From Datisca glomerata (taxonomy: Eukaryota > Streptophyta > Magnoliopsida > Cucurbitales > Datiscaceae), in the NCBI GenBank assembly GCA_003255025.1, contig QANY01009317.1, forward strand, positions 1,595,786 through 1,659,785: 64,000 nt of DNA, given 5' to 3'. Under the pieces are notes generated by a model that had not been told where the DNA came from, made no database searches, and saw only the letters and a list, made by a program, of their open reading frames with translations. The position numbers and the translations under genes are program-made. Of this stretch, positions 1 through 12,139 are shown piece by piece (within the stretch, counting starts at the first letter, position 1; the number at the start of each line of letters is the position of its first letter).

Positions 1-1351
1 TCATAAGTTAGATATTCATGTAGATGACGTGATTCGTAATTCAAAAGATGGGACGGTTCATCAATATATTTACGCAACATCGAGACATGAAATACATCGT
101 GTACTGCAACCAAGTCTGGTGGTAGAGCCACATGGTAAGCCACAACTCTTATTTGTTCTAAGATCTTGAAAGGACCAATAAAACGAGGATTAAACTTTCC
201 TTTCTTTTTGAATCACATAACTCCCTTCATGTGAGCTATCTTTATAAACACTATGTCACCCCACTTCAAATTCTAAGTTCTTCCTACGAGTATCTGCATA
301 ACTATTTTGGCGACACTGAGTAGTTCTAATTATTTCTTCAATTTTGAAAATAGCATGATTCGCTTGTTGAACCATATATGGGTCTAATAGCTTTCTTTCA
401 CCAACTTCATCCTAATGGATTGGTGATCGACATTTTCATCCATATAAAGCTTCAAATGGTGTCATCCTGATTGTTGCCTGGTAACTGTTATTGTACACAA
501 ACTCAACGAGATGTAACTGATTACTCCAACTAATCTTGATGTTCAAAACACATGCTCTGAGCATATCCTCAAGTGTCTGAATGGTTCTTTCCGACCAACC
601 ATTAGTTTGAGAGTGAAAAACTGTACTAAAACTCAATTGCGTACCCAAATCTTTTTGAAGACTATGCCAAAACTTGGAGGTAAATCTTGGATCACGATCA
701 GATACAATGAATACAGCTACACCATGCAGTCTGACGATTTTTCTCACATACAACGTCGCCCAGTCTTCTACTGAAAACGTTACACGACCTGGCAGGAAAT
801 GAGTAGACTTAGTCAATCGATCGACTATTACCCAAATTGTATTATATCCTTTCACCGTCCTTGGCAATCCTGATACAAAGTCCATTGGAATATGTTCTCA
901 TTTTCATTCGAGTATTTCTAGAGGTTGTAAAAAGCCGGACGAATGTTGGCACTCAGCCTTCACTTGTTGGCAGGTTAGCCACTGATCCACGAATTTCGCT
1001 ACATCACACTTTATACCATTCCACCAAAAGAGTCGTCTCAAATCGATCGACTATTACCCAAATTGTATCATATCCTTTCACCGTCCTTGGCAATCCTGAT
1101 ACAAAATTCATCGAAATATGTTCTCATTTCCATTTGAGTATTTCTAGAGGTTGCAAAAGGCCGGACGGATGCTGGTGCTCAGCCTTCACTTGTTGGCAAG
1201 TTAGACACTGATCCACGAATTTCGCTACATCACACTTTATACCATTCCACCAAAAGTGTCGTCTCAAATCATGATACATCTTCGTACTACCCAGATGAAT
1301 AGAATAAAGGGTATTGTGATCTTCAGTTAGTATGTCTCTCTTCATATCCAC
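1..1351 (-). pseudogene. gypsy integrase (zinc-binding, catalytic core, C-terminal part), broken
   Basis: The frame at 1124-1351 carries the HHCC-type zinc-binding segment, ending in CLTCQQVKAEHQ and a PSGLLQPL linker. The frame at 436-885 carries the catalytic core, with MDFVSGLP at its start (first catalytic Asp), a VSDRDPRF block (second Asp) and the TNGWSERTIQTLEDMLRA region with the third acidic residue. Positions 1-435 continue toward the C-terminus with further stops. The two main pieces are separated by an internal tandem duplication of about 226 bp that repeats the end of the zinc-binding segment and the start of the core, so the protein cannot be made intact. Confidence 0.85.
815..1266. 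repeat. 226-bp tandem duplication inside the integrase
   Basis: Two adjacent copies (815-1040 and 1041-1266) begin with AATCGATCGACTATTACC and run through CCACCAAAAG and GTCGTCTCA. They differ at roughly one base in ten, so the duplication is old. It duplicates integrase coding sequence and breaks the frame. Confidence 0.85.
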
Positions 1352-2830
1352 CTATCATATACCACCATTCTATCATTGAATTTGAGGATTCCGTCACTTG
1401 AAATTGAGAAATTTTTCCACTTATCACATTCCAACTCTGGTATGATCTTTATTGATGTAGCATCCTCATGCTGGGCTTCATGAATTCTGTCTTGAAGTAT
1501 AGGTTTTACTATTAAATGAGCGAGCTTAGCTGTAGCACCCTGAACCAAGACTTCCATTTTGAATCTCTTGATATAATTTTGAATAGATTGTTTAGAAGTA
1601 ATAAGAGTGCTCGAAACACCTGTTTTCCTACTAAGGGCATCTGCTACTACGTTAGCTTTACGAGGATGGTAATTAATGATGCAATCATAATCCTTAACAA
1701 GCTCTAACCATATGTGTTGCCTCATGTTAAGTTCTTTCTGTGTGAACAGATACTTTAGACTCTTGTGATCTGTGAATATTTCTACCTTCCATCCATAGAG
1801 ATAGTGACGTCAAATTAAAAAAAAACTACTTCTGCGAGTTCCAAATCATGGGTTGGGTAATTTTGCTCATAACCTTTTAGCTGTCAAGAAGCATAGGCAA
1901 TGATTTTTTTATGTTGCATCAATACACAACCTAGACCTACATGTGACGTGTCACTATAGATAACAAAACCATCACTTCCTGAGAATACGATAAGGATTGG
2001 TGCTGTCACTAACCTTTGTTTGATTTCTTGAAAACTCTTCTCACATTCTTCTGTCCAAAAGTACCATGCATTTTTCCTTGTCAACTTGGTCAACGGTGTA
2101 AAAATCTTAGAGAATCCCTCCATAAACCTCCTCCAACAGTATGCAAATCCCAAGAAACTCCTAATTTTCTTAACTCTTGTTGGACGGTTTCAGTTCATTA
2201 CTACTTCTATCTTAGCGAGTTCCACTGACATACCTTCTTTAGAAACTACATGTCCCAAAAAAAGTAATACTAAATAACCAACTCCCACTTACTAAACTTG
2301 GCATACAACCTCTGGACTTTTAAAATCTGAAGTGTGGTTCTAGATGTTCCTCATGATCTCCCTAATACTTAGAGTAGATTAAGATGTCATCTAGGAAAAT
2401 AATGAAAATTTGATCCAAGAAATCACGAAAAAACCCGATTCATCAAGTCCATGAATACGGTAGGGGCTTTGGTCAAACCAAAAGGCATGACCAAGAACTT
2501 GTAATGTCCATAACAAGTACGAAAAGCACCCTTTGGTATGTCCTCCTTCTGTATTCTTAGTTGATGATACCAAGATCGCAAGTCAATCTTCGAGAAAACA
2601 CAAGCTTCCTGAAGTTGATCAAACAAATCTTCTATTCAGGGTGGATGGTACTTATTTTTAATGGTAACTTTGTTCAATTTCCAATAGTCGATACAAAGCC
2701 TCATGGATCCATCTTTCTTCTTCACAAAGAGAACAAGTGCACCCTAGGGTGAGACACTAGGGTGAATAAAGCCCTTGTCCAATCAATCTTGTAGTTATTC
2801 CTTAAATTCTTTCATCTCTGTAGGTCTCAT
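1342..2830 (-). pseudogene. gypsy reverse transcriptase and RNase H, broken
   Basis: From 2830 downward the minus strand reads the RT fingers and palm. The piece at 2423-2626 has [15 protein letters not shown], where D is the first catalytic Asp, and [20 protein letters not shown]. The piece at 1884-2153 is the thumb and start of RNase H (WTEECEKSFQEIKQRL). The piece at 1342-1725 is the end of RNase H with the linker motif [12 protein letters not shown]. Between 2160 and 2420, where the FIDDI-type block would lie, frames are interrupted. Function is known for the family; this copy is dead. Confidence 0.87.
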
Positions 2831-3018
2831 ACGCTGCTTAGATATTGGAGATATCCCAGGATGTTGAAATCTAATCTATAGCAGGTGGTACGCCTGGCAA
2901 CGTATTAGGAAAACCATCTGGGAAATCTTTAACCACCTTGATATTGCTTGGCTCTAACGCCAACTTCTATGTGCCAAACATTGCTAATCAAGTAGCCCCA
3001 ACAACCATTGCTAATCAA

Positions 3019-3390
3019 TCATCTGGCTTGTAGGGACGATATGATTCGAGGTAGTGTGTGCAAATGCGATCCTTTAAATTTGAAGCTTGACTTACTCGGA
3101 GAGTTAAACATTACCTTTCGTTGACAATATACGATATTGGCGTAGTTAGAAGCTAGCCAATCCATACCAAAAATAACATCAAAGTCATGCATACTTAAAA
3201 GAGTAAGAGTGGCCTCCAACACTCTATCACCAATAGCTACAAAACAAGATTTGATGGTCTTGTCTGTATACAGAATACCACTCGAAGGGGTGGACACACA
3301 AAGCTCAACCTCAAGAGGTACTATCTCCACACTCAACTTCCTAGAGGACTTAGCAGAAATAAAAGAATGCGTAGAGAAAGAATCAAACAA
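3019..3390 (-). pseudogene. gypsy aspartic protease domain
   Basis: This frame of about 123 codons has a Phe-Asp-Ser-Phe-Ser-Thr-His-Ser-Phe-Ile segment in place of the usual D-S/T-G active-site loop, so the catalytic Gly is lost. It ends with the conserved FDVIFGMDWLASN block of plant gypsy proteases. Further right (3400-3540) the minus strand still shows a retroviral-type zinc-knuckle stretch with stops. It lies directly upstream of the RT fragment, as expected for the polyprotein. Confidence 0.8.
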
Positions 3391-3560
3391 TATAAATCAG
3401 CCTTAGTCATGTCATAAACTTTCCCTTATGCTTTGGGTATGTTCCAGATCCTTTGACTATTAGGCTTGTTCTTCATCTCAAGGCAGTCTTGCACAAATGC
3501 CTGATTTTACCAGAAAAAACATGCTCATATAATCTTAACTAGAGTCGTCTAAGTCAACTT

Positions 3561-4065
3561 ATCGATAAAAGATACGTACTTAACGAAACTAACAGAACTG
3601 CTTATTCTAAGGAAAATAATATAAAGAATTTCTATGTAATATTATCCTTATAAATCATAAATCTCAATGAAAATCTTCATCTGGGTCTTCTTCTGGATCT
3701 TCCTCTGCACCTTCTTCTAGACTTAGGGCTCTTGGGGTAATGTACGCCCTGGGGCCGCAACCAGGTTCGTAGTCCTTAACGACAGATGCCTGAATCTCAA
3801 CTAATAAATTCCTAGGAGCTAAACAGATAACTTCCTCATCGTTAGATCCAATCGGCTTATCCCCAACGTCATTATGCCTCGTTGAAAAGCGTCAAATTCT
3901 AACCTATCGGGGAAAAACTTCTAGCTACAAGAAGATAATGCCCCTCTATGCTCAGTGCTGAAGCACAATTATGTGCTCCCCTCCTAATGATCCGTGGATT
4001 CTATACTCTAATCAGACGTCTATGATTTGGGTCCAATAACATCTTTCTTATAAATCGCATAGGAA
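3561..4065 (-). other. gypsy upstream (gag/leader) remnant, no intact frame
   Basis: This stretch lies between the zinc-knuckle remnant and the CACTA insertion point. The minus strand at about 3670-3720 reads an acidic run rich in Glu-Asp-Pro, of a kind seen in plant gypsy polyproteins. No reading frame of useful length survives. It is interpreted as the interrupted gag/leader side of the element. Confidence 0.4.
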
Positions 4066-4089
4066 CACTACAAGAAACAAGGGCTGGAG

Positions 4090-4350
4090 CGACCGATATT
4101 TTGGTTGGTGAATTCCTAAAAAATTATCATGAACTTCATCGCTTTTGCTTTGTCAGCGAAAGTCTTTCACGAAGAATATATGGATCTCGTCGCGTTAGCC
4201 TTTAGCGATAAAAAAACTAGTCGCGAAAGGCTTTCGCGACAAAAATAAATATTGGTCGCGAAAGGTTTTTCGCGTAAAATAACTCTTGGTCGCAAAAAGC
4301 TTTTGGGATGGAAAAAAATTTGGTCGCCAAAGGCTTCTGGACCAAAAAAA
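4090..4350. repeat. Left subterminal repeats of the CACTA element
   Basis: Several copies of a motif like GGTCGCGAAAGGCTTTCGCG occur in both orientations. Related forms (GGTCGCTAAAA, GGTCGTCAAAGG) recur near the right end at 9160-9415. In this family such repeats are binding sites for the DNA-binding transposition protein. The role is inferred from family knowledge. Confidence 0.75.
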
Positions 4351-4679
4351 AGTTTCATATCACCTGTAATATCAATTAATATCATCAAAAAATTTATCAA
4401 ACCTGATATTTTTCTAAGAAATACATATATATAAATATCGTTAATATCGTAGTTCATTACAAAATCTCCGAATCATAATTCATTATAGAATTTGGTCACA
4501 AATGTATCTAAAGAAAAATAAAGAAGAGAATATTTAAAGTTTGATGTTACAACTACAAAGCTTAACAAATATTCTATCGCTCATGTTTCTGTTGTTAAGT
4601 CATCGTCAGGAGATGGAAAACCGTTTTGACGAGCCCAAGCAAGTAAGCTTTGTAGTTGACTTCATCTACATGATTTGTT

Positions 4680-4805
4680 TCTTTAATCTATATTTTCTAC
4701 TCCAACTTGACTCTTTTTCTTGGAAGATGTTGGTGGGGCTGCATGTTCTAGACCTTTATTTCTTCCAAGTACTTCTTCAACTATCTCTTCTTCAGAGCGA
4801 GGTGT
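4680..4805 (-). pseudogene. Possible C-terminal fragment of a CACTA accessory protein
   Basis: On the minus strand, about 40 codons read without a stop, beginning RSEEEIVEEVLG and continuing through RNKGLEHAAPPTSSKKKS to a stop near 4680. A VLG-x-R/K-x-G-like block followed by basic Ser/Lys sequence resembles the C-terminal part of Tnp1/TnpA-type proteins of plant CACTA elements, but the match is short. It lies where a second element gene would be expected, downstream of the TNP2 remnant on the same strand. Confidence 0.4.
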
Positions 4806-4885
4806 GACATCATCAGTGATAGGCTCATCTCGTAAAGCACACATACGTTCCTATGTAATATCATAATGAGCCAAGCTTTAAATTA

Positions 4886-5480
4886 AAACTAACACTATCA
4901 TCTTTAGACAAGTAACATCGATCAGAAAGTATTCAAACATCATCATCAAGCACGCTCAGATACAAAGTGATAAGCCCCCCATCCCCCGCTCACACACACA
5001 TTGAAACTAGCACTATTATCTGTAAACAATGAGCATCAATTTAGAAAATATTCAAAAATCATCTAACACGCTCAGATACAAAGTGATAACCCCCCCCCCC
5101 CCNNNNNNCCCCCCCCCCCCCGGCGCCCCACACACATTGAAGCTAACACTATTATCAAGACAAGTAGCATCAATTCAAAAAAATATTCAAAAATCATCTA
5201 ACACGCCCCCCAACCCAACACTCACTCACACATTCAAACTAACACTATTATCAAGACAAGGAGTATCAATTCAAAAATTATTCAAAAAGCATCTAACACG
5301 CTTGGATACATAGTGATAACCCCCCCACCCACACACCCACACACACATTGAAACTATTACTATTATCAAGACAAGGAGCATCAATTCAGAAAATATTCAA
5401 AAATCATTTAACACATCATATACAAAGTGATAACCCTCCTACACACCCACACACATTGAAACTAACACTATTATCAAGAA
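4886..5480. repeat. Minisatellite of about 95-135 bp units with poly-C joints
   Basis: Six imperfect units each contain AACTAACACTATTATCAAGA, AGCATCAATTCAAAAA and CATCTAACACGCTCAGATAC, followed by a run of C and an ACACACA stretch. Starts are near 4886, 5004, 5139, 5235, 5350 and 5457. The array lies inside the CACTA element. The second joint contains the assembly gap. Confidence 0.85.
5089..5122. other. Assembly gap in a poly-C run
   Basis: Six unknown bases (5103-5108) are flanked by long runs of C. The true length of this tract is not resolved, so coordinates across it may be off. No gene depends on it. Confidence 0.95.
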
Positions 5481-6552
5481 CGGTTCTTTCACACACTTCC
5501 ATGGAGGAAGGCTATAAGGTACTAATATGATTGACCACATGCTATATGAGTTGCTCATATTTTCGAATGGATTAAATCCACCCGTTGCAAGTCCTAATCT
5601 TACATTCGAACATCTTCTACAAACCAACTATATTGCTTATCAAAATCCTTCTAACCTTCTGAACCAACAAGATGTCTCAATACACTTTCAACGTTGACAC
5701 GTTTCTCCTTGTGCCATCTTATATCGGACGATGTGTATTTTGACTTGAACAATCTTTGAAGTCTGGGTATAATAGGAAAGTGACGTAAAACTTTTTGGGG
5801 AACTTTCTTACCCTTCTCATCATCCATTTTGTATCATGGTTCACCACATTCAGGACATTTGTCTTTTCCTTCATTCTCTTTCTAGAATAAAACACAATCA
5901 TATTTGCAAGAATGAATGGTGTCATATCCTAACCCTAAATCTCTTAATTTTTTTGGCTTCATAGTAAGAAGTTGGAATTTTTTAGCCTACAGGATGAGAA
6001 CCATTTAAAACTTCAAGTAATTGGTCAAATGATGTATTGCTCCAATGATTAAGCACTTTAATATGTATCAACTTCACAATAAAAGATAGTGAAGTATATT
6101 TTTGACAACCAGGATAAATTTCTTGTTCGGCTTCACTAAACAATCAATAGATCTGTCTAACATCTCTGTATATAGATTTATTCTATCAGTATTATCCTCT
6201 CCAACTCATTCACCATTCACCTCCATCCCAACAAAACCATACATGTTATCTAACATTTCTCTCATCTCATCACCATCATCAACATCATCACCACCACCAA
6301 GGTGAGATGTAGTATTATTAATCTCCATATTTGATGAATTGTGATATATTTGTATCTCTTCATCAAGAAATACCCAACGATCATAGCTCAATGCCATTCT
6401 ATATCGGCACATATGCATTTTTACTTCTATTAAAGACAATTTTCTTGAATTAAAACATTTTTACATGGACAACAAGTTTGACATAATTACTGGGCACGCT
6501 CATAAACTATGAAATACCATCTATTAGAATTTTTAATCCAACTCTTGTCCAT
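5439..6552 (-). pseudogene. TNP2-like CACTA transposase, N-terminal part, broken
   Basis: The minus strand begins MDKSWI at 6552, the usual start of the transposase-associated domain of plant CACTA transposases. A CPCK zinc-ligand remnant and a frame at 6206-6439 (RYRMALSYDRWVFLDEE) follow. The frame at 5719-5925 carries the FYSRKRMKEK and KFPKKFYVTF segments, which match the TNP2 family with mutations. The frame at 5439-5627 carries RLGLATGGFNPFENMSNSYS and LVPYSLPPWKCVKEPF, the hallmark block of TNP2. Several frameshifts and stops separate these. The catalytic remainder, expected to the left, is replaced by the minisatellite. Confidence 0.85.
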
Positions 6553-9140
6553 TTTATCACTCTATAAATAAAATAACTAGTTAGAAAAACTCTCAACAAA
6601 AGATCTCTAAGCAAATAAAACCTTCAACATACTAATTCCTAAGCACTTAAAATATTTTCAATTTAAAGTCATATGAATATATGCTAATTTAACTAACTAA
6701 TATTTGGAAGAGGAATGGAAATATATAATTCAATATCATAACTCTAGATGGCTAAGAAAAGGAAATCAAATGTATTTGGCTCATAGAGTTTTATTTATTT
6801 TTCCTTTTTTTACAATGTTAATTAATACTTTGGGTATTGACTTATAATGTTACTTAACATAAATATCATACTAATTAGTAAGGATGAACATGAAATTAAG
6901 AATTATATTGGGTGGTGAATCGTTGGGATTAGAATATGAATATCTCTGATCTCGTCACTTCTCTTATGTTGTCATAATCACAAGCACCAGATTTATAACT
7001 TTTACCCTTAATGTCATAATTACAAGCACATGTATTGGAAAAGATTGCCCTTAATGACTATATCTCAAGCGTTCTGATCATTCCCAAAACCAAATCCTAT
7101 GAAAGTCAACTAAGTAGGTCCAATCTTCACTGTGAGGAGACAATATGGGGCCAATCACATCCAAAACATAACAATAGAGTATAAGGTCAAGTTTATTAAA
7201 ATGAACAGAGTTTAGTTGAGAATTACACTTACCCTTCAACAAACACAAAATGTTTAAGCTAAGCTATGAGGACGAGAAAGTTTCAACAACTACCCAAATT
7301 ATGGTAATTAATGACTAAAGCTCACTCATTTTCTTTTCATTGTCATCATCATCAAACAAGCTGCTTTATGATAGGAAATGATTTTTTTGGGCAACCGAGC
7401 TGCTTTAGGATAGGATTTTGGAAAACACTTGAATATTTTTTATGATCCCTCTCGTAGTTAGAGCTCTTTACACTATGGTCTTATCATAGAGGTAATTACC
7501 TAACTTTCACTTGAAGAACGCGACATCGGTGAATTGTCATGGTAGTCAAATATAGGTTCCTATAGAGTTTTTAGAAATTATAAAATCAGTTCAATATATT
7601 TGGTATGTTTTCCTTGCGTTTTTCTATCTAATTATTTAAGCTGAATTAAGATAATTTTGGTGGATGCATTTTAAGGTAATTTGTCAAAGTGAACACTTTT
7701 TCCTTTGGTAGTTTGAGGTGGGATAGGTTTCCATGCATGACATGACCCTATCTAATACAATGAATATTATATATGATTTACAATGTCTATTGTTCTCTTT
7801 CCCCATATTATGAGTGTGGATGGATAGTCTACAGAAGATATCAAAGTCATCTAGTACCATTGAGGTAGTGGTTTGTTGAAATCAGAGGGTCTTGTGTACA
7901 TTTTCTATGAAGATTAAAGCTTTTTCAACCAACTCAGAATAGATAAAGTCAGGTGATGCAAGACACATTTCAACACAATCTCTGGGATGACAACACACTA
8001 GAGTCGACTATGTAACATATCAAACACAAGCCGAACTATGCGGCATAAAAAACACATGTCCAAGTTCAGTTGTTCTACTCATTAAAACCTAGGTGTTATA
8101 GAGAATAGAACAATAAACATTTAACGAACATAAGATATAGTAATTTTAACACATTCCAACATGTTCATTGTGATGTGAGACACACTCTAACATTTTTAAT
8201 AACTAATGTTATAGGGATATGACATTTTCATTCAACAAAACACAAGGAATTGATAAATGTATACTGAAAACAGTATAAATATCCATCAGATTGACTAAAA
8301 GAATTAATAGTGAATAGAAAGCACTGATACGAAGTTGAAATTAAGAAGATTAATGGAAAAAAAATCCTAATCTAACTTAAGCATTTCCACCAAGAACACT
8401 ATTTAGCTTCATCACTATTACAGGGTCAATAAAAGTGGTCTTGACTACTAAGTCAGTAGCTAAATTATTTTCAAACAATGCAAAATCAAGAATTTGGAGG
8501 CCAGGGTTGGGCTACTAAAGCTAACAATAGCAGCAGAAGTCACACCAACAACAATTTCTATCTCACAGTATTTAAGAGTGTAATTGGATAATATACATTA
8601 GAGATCGGAGCAAAATATCTGATTTCTCAAATTGAAAATAGGAAGAAATGAAGAGAATGAGCATAATCTCATATTACTCAGAACTAACTAGAACAATTTT
8701 ATGAAATCTCATATTACAATACAATCGGAAAAATTAGTAATCTCAGATTACTCAATACAATCGGCAATCTCAAATGAAAACAAGATGAAATTAGTATGCA
8801 TACCTGCAGATTAAGCACTTCAGGAATAAAATATCCTCAAAAATTCAGGACACCGAGAATCAATTTCTCAAAAACCATTGTAAGAACAAAACTCTAGATT
8901 TTACTCGGTGACAATCGACAAGAAAAGGAAAAAAGAACATGGTGACCAACGACAGAAGAGATTTGCTTACCTAAACCTTGGTGGCCGTTGATGGAGAAGA
9001 AGAGAAAGGACCAAGACAGTTGGCAACAAAGTACAATGAGGACTCTGTCGTGGGGTTGGGAGGGGGATATGAACTCTACGCGCAGGGGAGTTGAGGGAAA
9101 GTGAGAGTCTTTTTATAGTTATAATGAAACACCGTTTTAG
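6553..9140. other. Interior of the CACTA element, AT-rich, no gene seen
   Basis: No reading frame with recognisable protein features on either strand. A segment near 7980-8110 resembles one near 50470-50600 (CATATCAAACACAAG / CATATCAAATACATG contexts), suggesting an older dispersed repeat. Confidence 0.5.
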
Positions 9141-9428
9141 AAAGTTGAACTATTGCGACGAAGATACAAATTGGTAGGCAAAAGTAGATCTTTTGTTGAC
9201 CAACTTATTATTTGGTCGCTAAAACTATGACTTTTTACGATGAATTTTGAATATTCGTCGGCAGAAGATTTAAACAATTTGGCACGCCCCTCTTTTCCTT
9301 TCCCGGGTAAAATATCAGGGTCTTTGGTGACTAACAAAAATGTTGGTCGTCAAAGGACGCTTTTAGCCATGAAATTAACTTCATGGCTAAAAGTTTGGTC
9401 GCTAAAAGAAGCTTTTCTTGTAGTGGAA

Positions 9429-10560
9429 GTAGGGAGAAATTAGACTCCATGTCAGAAATTTCTTCGTCATTAACAGTCGATCTAGAGTTGTTCCCAAAAA
9501 CTCATAGCTAAGACAAATACACAAATCATTCAGAGATTGCATATCAATAATTCAATATTGTATCCTCGTCACAGACACATCAGAACCTTAAATTCTGGCA
9601 CAGACTCTTAAAATTTAGAAAAAAAAGCTTCATAAAAATTTCATCAATTAAATCAAAATTCAAAAAAAATTTCTGCAAAAACCTTTGTCTACAAAACCGT
9701 AAAACGTCGGGGAAGCTAGGTCAATTTTTTTTAACAAACTAAATCATACTAATTAAAATAATATAGTGTGGAAAACTAAATCCTTTATCAAACTCCTAAT
9801 TACATAAAAAAAATTTACTTAATATATATTCAAGAACCCGAGAGTGCGTGTTTAGAAGTCTCATGATTTAACATAAATAAAACCCAACATCAAATAAACA
9901 ACTACTAAGACTTTTAAATACGACTCGATGATTCTCGTCCATTGTTAGAGACTTTAGACCTCTATGACATTAAACTCCTCATCAATGTTATCATCATCTG
10001 AAAATTTATAATAAAACGGAGTGAGTATATAGAAATATTCTCAGTAAGTAAAATATCACATGTGCAAAACATAACAACGTTCTCAGTCACATAAAAATCT
10101 TGACACATGCACACTTTTCATATATTTCTTACAGAGTTTGCTGGCCAAATTTTATTAGAGTTCTCCACCATACCCAGAACATAGAGTACTTGTCGGTAAT
10201 TGTTAGCTATGAGGTAAGTACAGGTGACCTTTCTCACAAGTACCACTCCGCACCTTCGAAGAGGCGGAACCAGTTGCGCTAACGCCTTCCCACAAAACTA
10301 ATCAAAGCATATAACACAGACCATTTCCCTAAGGATTAGGCAAACAGAGATATTTCCCAAAGGACAAGGCAAACATAGCAGAATGGTGGGCACGTGACTC
10401 TATGATGCTTCTTTCTTTATAACATTGTTCAATTATAAACATAGTTCTATTATAAATTTTCAACCATACAATGTAAATAATTATATACGAACATTTCACT
10501 TACCCTATATAACTCTGTAAGTTCCTAAAGTTCAAGTCGTGAAAGGATAAAGAAGAAAAA
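9429..10560 (-). other. Possible continuation of the gypsy untranslated region or LTR beyond the CACTA insertion
   Basis: Removing the CACTA element rejoins 4065 with 9429. Around 10020-10270 are phrases typical of plant gypsy flanking or LTR sequence, such as GAGTGAGTATATAGAAATATT and a GCACCTTCGAAGAGGCGGAA stretch. No LTR boundary, primer site or reading frame could be fixed, so this is inferred from position and general resemblance. Confidence 0.35.
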
Positions 10561-12139
10561 TTCCATTCTTAGATATTTTCAAACACTAACGAAAGAAAAA
10601 CAGTTTGGATGTCTGGTTTTGAAAATTTATTATAAATTGTACCAAACATGAAAAATTATAAATAGTAATTTTTAACGTTAATACATGCCTCATAGATATT
10701 GATTTAAAATTTTATAATTTTTTGAACCCATTTTCATATTGTAAAATCGTCATCAACTTGGGTCTTTTTGGCAGTAAAATGAAATTCAGATTTACAAGGT
10801 TAACTACTCATTTAAAATACCATTTCTTATCTAAAAATTACAAAAATTTACAAAACTATATTTACATATGATAAAAAATTGCTGTAAAATATTTGGGCCA
10901 AAATGATGTAATGTAGGATCAGAAACGAAGCCATGAAGATGAAGTGGTTTGCCCCAATATTCAGATTTCTGAAGAAGATTTGAAAAAAAAAAAATTCACC
11001 ATACAAATAATTTTTTAAAATTTTGAAATTTTTACAGGAGTACGATTAATGTATTATATAATACTAATAATATTTTAGAGTTTTTTATCAATAAATTCTT
11101 TGTAATCGAAAATCATTATATCTGTACTGTCATAAATTTCATCAAAATATTCAACAACGATTATTTCTATATTCACAAAACAGTAACCATTTATTATTAT
11201 TATTTCTTTAGAATTTATATCGTATGGCATTAAACTGATACAATTCTATATGTGTATAATTCAACATGAAGAGAAATAAATGTACCAATAACAAGTTTAA
11301 TGACCCAAGGAAGTGAAAGAGTGAAACCAATTCTTCAAAATGGAAGGTCGATAATGAAACAATTTTTCTGAAATATATAAAATTTCTTGATTTATGAGAG
11401 TAAGAGAACAAATTATCATTTTTTTTGTAGTTGATCGTTAAGGAGCAAAAAGGTTGTGGGATTTAATTATAATAGAAGAGGCAAAAAGGGAATAAGGAAG
11501 TAGAGCTTTCTTGATTAAGAGAGTATGAGTTTTCAATCTAATGAAAAACTCTGTTTACAACAGTTACAGGGAGTTGCAGTGGGAGGGGGAGAGGGGGAGA
11601 GAGAGAGAAGAGGGAGAGAGAGAGAGAGAGTTCAAATAAATAATAAAATTGGTGGAAGAAGGAAAAACCACCTAATTTGAAATACAAAGTGGGGCATACA
11701 ATTATGCCCACATTTTTTGTGTTCTTATTAATATATTAATAGACTTTTAATATAATGACTTATTAAACGTGCTTCTCTTGTAGTAAAAAGGTGAGTTAAA
11801 TCGAACTTGTTGTATTATCAACAATGAAATTTTCAAAGAGATTTAGATGAGGATTGAATCCAAAATCTGTTTTTTTTGTTATCATATTTTATATACAATC
11901 TGAATTCAAAATAAGAACAACCTAACAATGTTTCCAGTTTCAAATAAAATTTTGGTTTATCTTATATCTATATAAAATTTGTAATATGATCAATATATAA
12001 TTCTACAGCTACCACAAACATTATGTTAACGACAAAATAATAGAATATAGCCATATAAGAATACACATACTATAGTTGCTTAAATTAGAGCAATATTAAT
12101 CAAAGTAATTATGAAAGAGCAAAACATTGTCAGAAGGCT
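10561..12139. other. AT-rich spacer, no gene
   Basis: No supported coding region. It contains a GA-rich simple repeat (about 11585-11632). Near 11776-11790 is a lone CTTCTCTTGTAGTA that resembles a CACTA terminus but has no partner. Confidence 0.5.
11585..11632 (+). repeat. GA/GGGA-rich microsatellite
   Basis: Runs of GAGAGAGAG interrupted by GGG. Low-complexity purine tract with no other feature. Confidence 0.85.

Larger units (their letters stand above)
1..3560 (-). mobile_element. Ty3/gypsy retrotransposon, left-truncated and decayed
   Basis: Read on the minus strand, the order is zinc knuckle (about 3500), aspartic protease, reverse transcriptase, RNase H, integrase, and a chromodomain-proximal tail running off the left edge. 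That PR-RT-RH-IN order is diagnostic of Ty3/gypsy. Each domain lies in a separate short reading frame, so the polyprotein is broken by several frameshifts and stops. The 3' LTR lies outside the window. The promoter side (5' LTR) would be to the right, where a CACTA transposon has inserted at 4066. The tail near 1-180 resembles the plant chromovirus integrase C-terminus (a V-H-DVFHVS-LRKY type segment), so a chromovirus is likely. Confidence 0.88.
4066..9425 (-). mobile_element. CACTA (En/Spm-type) DNA transposon with decayed TNP2
   Basis: The left end is CACTACAAGAAAC at 4066 and the right end is CTTTTCTTGTAGTG finishing at 9425; these are inverted copies of one terminus. The three bases outside each end are identical (GAA at 4063-4065 and 9426-9428), the 3-bp target duplication typical of CACTA elements. 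Both ends have subterminal repeats built on a TTGGTCGCGAAAGG-like motif (4090-4350 and 9150-9415). Inside are remnants of a TNP2-like transposase and a second coding remnant, both minus. With no intact transposase it could move only with help from an autonomous relative. Confidence 0.93.

Noticed and set aside
4541..4807. 88-codon plus frame inside the CACTA element
   Set aside because: Hydrophobic low-information frame opposite a coding-like minus-strand run (RSEEEIVEEVLG...). The minus reading has better coding character.
11776..11790. CTTCTCTTGTAGTA resembling a CACTA terminus
   Set aside because: No inverted partner or target duplication was found within reach, and the last base differs from the canonical TAGTG.
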